Shown here: piece by piece, positions 60,172 through 64,000 of the stretch
Layout of the letters: every line of letters begins with the position of its first letter
Position numbering within the stretch: position 1 is the first letter of the stretch
Assembly (NCBI RefSeq): GCF_001556515.1
Contig: NZ_LSJA01000098.1
Span: 44,983 to 108,982 of the forward strand
Direction: 5' to 3'
DNA from: Caulobacter sp. CCH9-E1
GTDB lineage: Bacteria; Pseudomonadota; Alphaproteobacteria; Caulobacterales; Caulobacteraceae
DNA: 64,000 nucleotides
Notes under the pieces: model-generated
Seen by the model: the letters and a program-made list of their open reading frames with translations, nothing else
Databases searched by the model: none
Told to the model about the DNA's origin: nothing
Position numbers and translations under genes: made by a program

Positions 60172-60684
60172 TCACGGCGCCGGTTTGTAGCCCGTCTCGA
60201 CCTTCAGATAGGCGATCAGGTCCACCCGGTCCTGCGGGTTCTTGAGGCCCGCGAAGGTCATCTTGGTGCCCGGCATGAAGCCGCGCGGGTCGGCCAGCCA
60301 CTTGTCCAGATGCTCGGCGTCCCAGGTGAAACCGGCGGCCTTCACGGCGTCGGAATAGCTGTAGCCGGGCTTGGAGCCCGCCTTGCGGCCGAAAACCCCG
60401 TAGAGGTTCGGGCCGGTCATGTCCGGACCGCCCTGCGTGATCGTGTGGCACGAGCGGCAGAGCGCGAACTTGCTCTGGCCGTTGGCGAGGTCGCCGGTGT
60501 TGTAGGGGGCGGGCAGGGCGGCCAGGGCCGCGGCCTTCTCGACGTCGGTCGGCGCGGCCGGAGCCGAGGCGGGGGCCGAGGCCGGCGCGTCCGCCGGCGC
60601 CTCCGAGGAGCTGCCGCCGTCCCTCGAGCAGGCGACCAGCGAGGCGGCGAGGAGGGCGAAGGCGGTCAGTTTCAGCGTGCGCAT
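60172..60684 (-). CDS. Class I cytochrome c, predicted lipoprotein
   Basis: 170 aa. Signal peptide with lipobox LVAC (Cys19), an Ala/Pro-rich linker (about 25-50), then a cytochrome c domain with haem motif CRSCH and axial methionine in GTKMTFAGLKNP. CycM-like membrane-tethered electron carriers have this form. First gene of the pair with SnoaL. Confidence 0.9.
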   Translation of the reverse strand: MRTLKLTAFALLAASLVACSRDGGSSSEAPADAPASAPASAPAAPTDVEKAAALAALPAPYNTGDLANGQSKFALCRSCHTITQGGPDMTGPNLYGVFGRKAGSKPGYSYSDAVKAAGFTWDAEHLDKWLADPRGFMPGTKMTFAGLKNPQDRVDLIAYLKVETGYKPAP

Positions 60685-60824
60685 GAGGGTTCCCGACTGA
60701 CGTTTCGCCGCGGGCTCTGCGACGCCGCGACGCATTCCAAAACCTTATAAAATCTGGGCCCCGGCCTTGTCACCTAACAAGGGTCCCTAACAGTCAAGCC
60801 TGCGACAATTGGCGATATCTATGT

Positions 60825-60829
60825 GATTC
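60825..60829. promoter_or_regulatory. GANTC CcrM methylation site in the gcrA promoter
   Basis: GATTC lies 126 bp before the gcrA start codon. Hemimethylation of GANTC contributes to timing of several Caulobacter cell-cycle genes including those in the CtrA/GcrA circuit. Confidence 0.45.
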
Positions 60830-60875
60830 TCTAAGCGAAAAGTGAAATCGCAAACCGTGGGTTCGCACATAACCA

Positions 60876-60890
60876 TTTGACGCTCGTTAA
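60876..60890. promoter_or_regulatory. CtrA-like site in the gcrA promoter
   Basis: TTTG-N7-TTAA followed by CC is one mismatch from the CtrA consensus TTAA-N7-TTAA(C) and lies 65-79 bp before the ATG. Repression of gcrA by CtrA is known in C. crescentus, so this is a plausible operator. Confidence 0.5.
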
Positions 60891-60954
60891 CCATAAATCT
60901 TACCCCTTTTCCCACGGAGCGGGCTGGCTCCGGGCAGGGCTGGAAAACAAGATC

Positions 60955-61461
60955 ATGGACTGGAGCGAAGAACGCACAGCGACCCTCAAGAAGCTGTGGC
61001 TGGAGGGTCTCAGCGCGAGCCAGGTCGCGCGGCAACTGGGCGGCGTCAGCCGCAGCGCGGTGATCGGCAAGGTGCACCGCCTGGGCATCACGGTCCGCGA
61101 GACGCCGGTTCGCCAGCGCGCTTCGTCCATCCGCGTTCCGTCGCGCATGGCCTCCCGCCAACGCCCCGTCCGCGAAGCGACTTCTGTCGCCCGTCCGGCC
61201 GCTGCGTTCGAACGGGTCGAGGAAGGTCTGCCGCCGACGTCCGGCATCCTGGGCCTGGGCGCTCATTCCTGCCGCTGGCCGATCGGCCACCCCGACAGCG
61301 AGGACTTCGGCTTCTGCGGTCGTCCCAAGGTCAGCGCCCGCGGCTCGTACTGCGAGCAGCACAGCCAGGGCGCCTTCCGCCGGGTCGGCTCGAACGAGGC
61401 CCTCGAAGCCTGGGCCCTGAAGGGCGTCAACGAAAAGCGTGTCCAGCCCATCCTGGGCTGA
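60955..61461 (+). CDS. gcrA: Cell-cycle master regulator GcrA
   Basis: 168 aa. The N-terminal homeodomain-like DNA-binding region is MDWSEERTATLKKLWLEGLSASQVARQLGGVSRSAVIGKVHRLG, nearly invariant in the family. A basic linker follows, then the C-terminal sigma-70-interacting domain with CRWPIGHP, FCGRPK and YCEQH. GcrA acts with RNA polymerase and methylated GANTC sites. ATG at 60955. Confidence 0.95.
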   Translation: MDWSEERTATLKKLWLEGLSASQVARQLGGVSRSAVIGKVHRLGITVRETPVRQRASSIRVPSRMASRQRPVREATSVARPAAAFERVEEGLPPTSGILGLGAHSCRWPIGHPDSEDFGFCGRPKVSARGSYCEQHSQGAFRRVGSNEALEAWALKGVNEKRVQPILG

Positions 61462-61516
61462 ACCGACCCTGTTTCCTTTTCCCATTCCTTTCACGCACGA
61501 TCGCCGAGACACCCCC

Positions 61517-61732
61517 ATGAACATGGTCCTGATCGAGAACGTCGCCGGCAGCAGCCAAGTGATCACCATCATCGAGGAGTTCGCCGGTCACTCGGTGTCG
61601 CGCGACCTCAATCCTGGTGACCACGCCGAGATCCCGGTCAACCAGTTCAAGTCGATCACCGTGCGCGAGACCTATCCCGACGACTGGCTCACCCGCGGCC
61701 GCAACCGCAATCGCGCGGCGGTCGACGCCTGA
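61517..61732 (+). CDS. Small conserved-looking hypothetical protein
   Basis: 71 aa, charged, no TM. ATG at 61517, 55 bp after gcrA, so possibly co-transcribed. Sequence VITIIEEFAGHSVSRDLNPGDHAEIPVNQFKSITVRETY suggests a small beta-rich domain. No family recognised. Ends before a strong terminator. Confidence 0.65.
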   Translation: MNMVLIENVAGSSQVITIIEEFAGHSVSRDLNPGDHAEIPVNQFKSITVRETYPDDWLTRGRNRNRAAVDA

Positions 61733-61784
61733 GCCGGGAGCCCGTGTCTAGGGGTCAATTTCCCGCTTAAATTGAACGAAATGA

Positions 61785-61811
61785 CCCCGCGAAGCCTTTC
61801 GCGGGGTTTTT
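61785..61811 (+). terminator. Intrinsic terminator of the gcrA operon
   Basis: CCCCGCGAA (61785-61793) and TTCGCGGGG (61798-61806) with a GCCT tetraloop, followed by TTTTT. Classic rho-independent form. Confidence 0.9.
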
Positions 61812-61894
61812 CGTTTCCGTTTCGGCCGCGCTGATTGCGTGGGCGTTAACCTTGTGACAGACAGGGCGCCGCTTTGCGGGGGAGCAAAACGACT

Positions 61895-62422
61895 ATGCGT
61901 GAGGGGGAAGAGCGCGCGGGGGTGGTAGAAGACCACGCTCTGCCGCTGCCGAGCTATCTGAGTTATCTACTCTACCAGACCGAGCAGCATCGCCGTGCGA
62001 TGGCCGCGGACCTGCTATCGCGCCATGGGCTGAGTTTCCCGAAATGGGTGGCGATGATCTCGCTGCGCCGGTTCGGCGACCTGTCGATGACGCGGCTGGC
62101 CAAGCTGTCGGCCACGGACCGCACGACGCTGACCCGATCGATCGACAGCCTGATCGCCGATGGCCTGGTCCGCCGCGAGGCCTCGCCGGCCGATCGCCGC
62201 ATCGTGGTCATCGGGCTGACCGACGCCGGTCGAGCCTTGCTCGCGAAGATCCGCGCCGAGATCCGCCCCCTGAACCAGGATGTCTGCGCCAACCTCACGC
62301 CCGAGGAGCAGGCCGCCATGACGCGCGGCTTGCAGAAGATGCTGGGCGGCCTGATCGCCGAGCCGGACTGGAAGGACGACGTCCTGGCGTTCAGCGCGCC
62401 GGCGCCGTTGGAGACGGCCTAG
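61895..62422 (+). CDS. MarR-family transcriptional regulator
   Basis: 175 aa winged-helix protein. HGLSFPKWVAMISLRRFG, TRLAKLSATDRTTLTRSIDSLIADGLVRREASPADRRI (recognition helix and DxRxR-type wing) and LTDAGRALL are standard MarR elements. ATG at 61895 with GGGGGAG upstream. No divergent target gene; targets unknown. Confidence 0.87.
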   Translation: MREGEERAGVVEDHALPLPSYLSYLLYQTEQHRRAMAADLLSRHGLSFPKWVAMISLRRFGDLSMTRLAKLSATDRTTLTRSIDSLIADGLVRREASPADRRIVVIGLTDAGRALLAKIRAEIRPLNQDVCANLTPEEQAAMTRGLQKMLGGLIAEPDWKDDVLAFSAPAPLETA

Positions 62423-62841
62423 TCGTCGAACCGGACCCGGCCGCGTCCGGATTTCACCGTCCCGCGCTTTGCCTTGGTCTCCAGCCGCTTGAGCTTGCTG
62501 GAATAGGTCGGCTTGGTCGCCTTGCGCGGCTTGGGCTTTTCGGTGGCGCGGCGGATCAGGTCGACGAGACGCGCCTGGGCGTCCTGGCGGTTCATCTCCT
62601 GCGAGCGCGAACCCTGGGCGAACAGGATCAGCACGCCGTCCTGGGTCAGGCGGCTGCCGGCCAGCTTTTCCAGCCGCGTCTTCACATCCTCGGGCAGGGA
62701 CGGGGAGTTGCGGACATCGAAGCGCAGCTCCAGCGCCGTCGAGGTCTTGTTGACGTGCTGGCCGCCGGGGCCCGAGGCGCGCGTGGCCTTCCAGACCAGC
62801 TCGTCCTCGTCGACCCGCAGCCAGGACGTGATCTCGATCAT
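62419..62841 (-). CDS. arfB: Alternative ribosome-rescue factor ArfB
   Basis: 140 aa. The class I release-factor GGQ motif is in RASGPGGQHVNKTSTALELRFDV, with the basic C-terminal tail (KPTYSSKLKRLETKAKRGTVK) that enters the mRNA channel. It rescues stalled ribosomes, a backup for SmpB/tmRNA encoded 12 kb away. ATGA overlap with the YaiI gene. Confidence 0.92.
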   Translation of the reverse strand: MIEITSWLRVDEDELVWKATRASGPGGQHVNKTSTALELRFDVRNSPSLPEDVKTRLEKLAGSRLTQDGVLILFAQGSRSQEMNRQDAQARLVDLIRRATEKPKPRKATKPTYSSKLKRLETKAKRGTVKSGRGRVRFDD

Positions 62842-63299
62842 CTCGGAACCGCCCGCTTGGCCTTGACCACCAGCTGATCCAGCGCCTGCAGGAAGCGCGA
62901 GCGGTCGGCGTTGGCGAAGGCGGCGGGGCCCTTGGTGACCTCGCCCATCGAGCGCAGGTGCTCGCCGATCGAGCGCGAGGCCAGGGCCGAGCCGATCATG
63001 TCGTGGCTGAAGACGCGCCCGTTCGGGGCCACGGCCGCGCCGCCGGCCTTCAGCACGCGGTCTGCCAGGGGAATGTCGTTGGTCACCACCACGTCGCCGG
63101 GGCCGACGCGCTCGGCGATCCAGTCGTCGGCGATGTCGGGGCCGGCGTCGACCACGATCTGCTCGATGATCGGCGTGGCCGGCACGCGGATCCAGCTGTT
63201 GGACACCACGAAGGTCTTGAAGCCATGGCGGGCGGCGACCTTGTAGGCCTCGTCCTTCACGGGGCAGGCGTCGGCGTCGATGAAGAGCGTGGCGGCCAT
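62838..63299 (-). CDS. YaiI/YqxD family protein (UPF0178, DUF188)
   Basis: 153 aa. IDADACPVKDEAYKVAARHG and VVTNDIPLADRVLKAGG are UPF0178 signatures (PIN-domain-like, predicted nuclease), ending with FLQALDQLV. Function unknown. Starts 26 bp after the end of the tRNA gene, possibly in one transcript with it. Confidence 0.9.
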   Translation of the reverse strand: MAATLFIDADACPVKDEAYKVAARHGFKTFVVSNSWIRVPATPIIEQIVVDAGPDIADDWIAERVGPGDVVVTNDIPLADRVLKAGGAAVAPNGRVFSHDMIGSALASRSIGEHLRSMGEVTKGPAAFANADRSRFLQALDQLVVKAKRAVPR

Positions 63300-63321
63300 C
63301 GCGCGACCCGAGGAAAGAGAG

Positions 63322-63396
<75 letters not shown>

Positions 63397-64000
63397 ATGG
63401 GTCTTTGACCCGAGGTCAGGGCTTATGCCGTTTGCCGGCGCGGACGGCAAGATGGCGCGATGGCGAAGATCGGCCAGCGCCGCAGGCCCCCACCTGACTT
63501 CGCGGGAGGGGGCGTGATCCCAATCCTCCCCCTAGCGGGGGAGGTGTCCGCGCAGCGGACGGAGGGGGAAGTGCTTGAAGCCCTGCCTCTTCCCCCTCCG
63601 TCGTCTCTTCGAGCCGACACCTCCCCCGCCGGGGGGAGGATTTTACGAGCGTTCACGGCGCTCTATGATCCGCGTATCCGGAATCGAATCCAATGATTCC
63701 AACCACTTCCCACTTTTACGCGCCGCTGTGTGATCCGCGTTGAAACCGCCGCCATACTCAGAGCTGTCCCCGTCGCGGGGGAGGGCGCTTGGATCCGGCC
63801 CAATGCGGCGGCGGGGGTAGGCTGAGCGGGGCCGCTTTCGGTTCCCGGCCGGTCCGAAGGTCGTCGCATCCTCGGAAGGGGATCGGCGGGCGATCGGGCG
63901 GCCGTCGGGATCCCATCGAAGGCGGGTCGACAGGGCGGTGATCGGTAAAGCCGCCTATCGTGGATCGCCGAGCTGGAGACGGTAGAGCCGATCCAGTTGG
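63397..64000. other. Right-end region without a convincing complete gene
   Basis: About 600 bp after the tRNA with no open frame of coding character. It holds nested-hairpin element copy B (63524-63645). At the very end, the minus strand reads QLDRLYRLQLGDPR then a stop (TAG at 63957-63955), which could be the C-terminus of a gene entering from the right, but 15 codons are too few to claim. Confidence 0.5.
63524..63645. repeat. Nested-hairpin intergenic element, copy B
   Basis: ATCCTCCCCC-TAGC-GGGGGAGG at the left and CCTCCCCC-GCCG-GGGGGAGGAT at the right are inverted copies. GTCCG/CCGAC-like, and GGAGGGGGAAG with CTTCCCCCTCC, pair inside. The plan matches copy A at 40154-40267, so the two belong to one family of GC-rich dispersed repeats. 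Confidence 0.75.

Noticed and set aside
63955..64000. C-terminus of a gene entering from the right (QLDRLYRLQLGDPR, minus strand)
   Set aside because: Only 15 codons are in view, too short to support a gene.

Overview
The window is a high-GC chromosomal segment from an alphaproteobacterium, almost certainly Caulobacter or a close relative. The evidence is a gcrA cell-cycle regulator with CtrA-like and GANTC sites upstream, a ceramide/sphingolipid locus in the gene order I recall from C. crescentus, dense ATGA-overlapping operons, frequent GTG/TTG starts and GC-rich nested-hairpin intergenic repeats. I see no transposase, prophage, integron or CRISPR array.

Layout. 1-3720 (minus): end of a rhamnogalacturonan/pectin operon (SGNH acetylesterase, alpha/beta-hydrolase esterase, GH28, and a DUF6250-like protein leaving the left edge). 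3817-6017 (minus): HpnL-like membrane protein and a GT4 glycosyltransferase. 6395-23607: the sphingolipid locus. It holds two nucleotidyltransferases, ceramide synthase bCerS, an LptG/LptF pair, a HIT protein, a DUF2141 protein, a metallophosphoesterase, CpgA-B-C (ceramide phosphoglycerate synthesis), Spt, AcpR, CerR, AasR, a Wzx/MATE-like flippase, a CDP-glycerol glycerophosphotransferase-like enzyme and an LptC-like protein. 23753-30965: membrane-anchored sulfatase with a lipoprotein formylglycine-generating enzyme, DUF1330 plus haloalkane dehalogenase with a divergent TetR, and a fused EgtB-EgtD ergothioneine enzyme. 31049-37410: small KGG stress proteins, DUF1345, EF-hand protein, two-component system, MBL-fold hydrolase, APC permease. 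37701-46822: HrpB helicase, two RNA methyltransferase-type enzymes, GT2, and a TetR/iron-or-corrinoid ABC transporter. 46960-54588: lytic transglycosylase, dapA, smpB, DUF2891/DUF979/DUF969 operon, class II aldolase. 54534-63396: outer-membrane-like protein, RND efflux pair, SnoaL-like protein, cytochrome c, gcrA, MarR, arfB, YaiI, tRNA-Thr.

How the sphingolipid locus may work. AasR loads a fatty acid on AcpR, Spt condenses it with serine, CerR reduces the ketone and bCerS N-acylates; this much follows published C. crescentus work. CpgB phosphorylates ceramide. I infer that CpgC (a Tam41-like nucleotidyltransferase) makes CDP-ceramide and CpgA (CDP-alcohol phosphotransferase) adds the headgroup, paralleling the DAG -> PA -> CDP-DAG -> PGP route. 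The TagB/F-like enzyme and the LicC-like cytidylyltransferase could extend the headgroup. LptF/G/C paralogues without LptA/B/D suggest a bridge dedicated to carrying the lipid to the outer membrane. This locus is the most promising candidate for an incompletely described system.

Limits: all family assignments come from reading motifs, without database searches. Start codons are inferred from ribosome-binding sites and overlaps.
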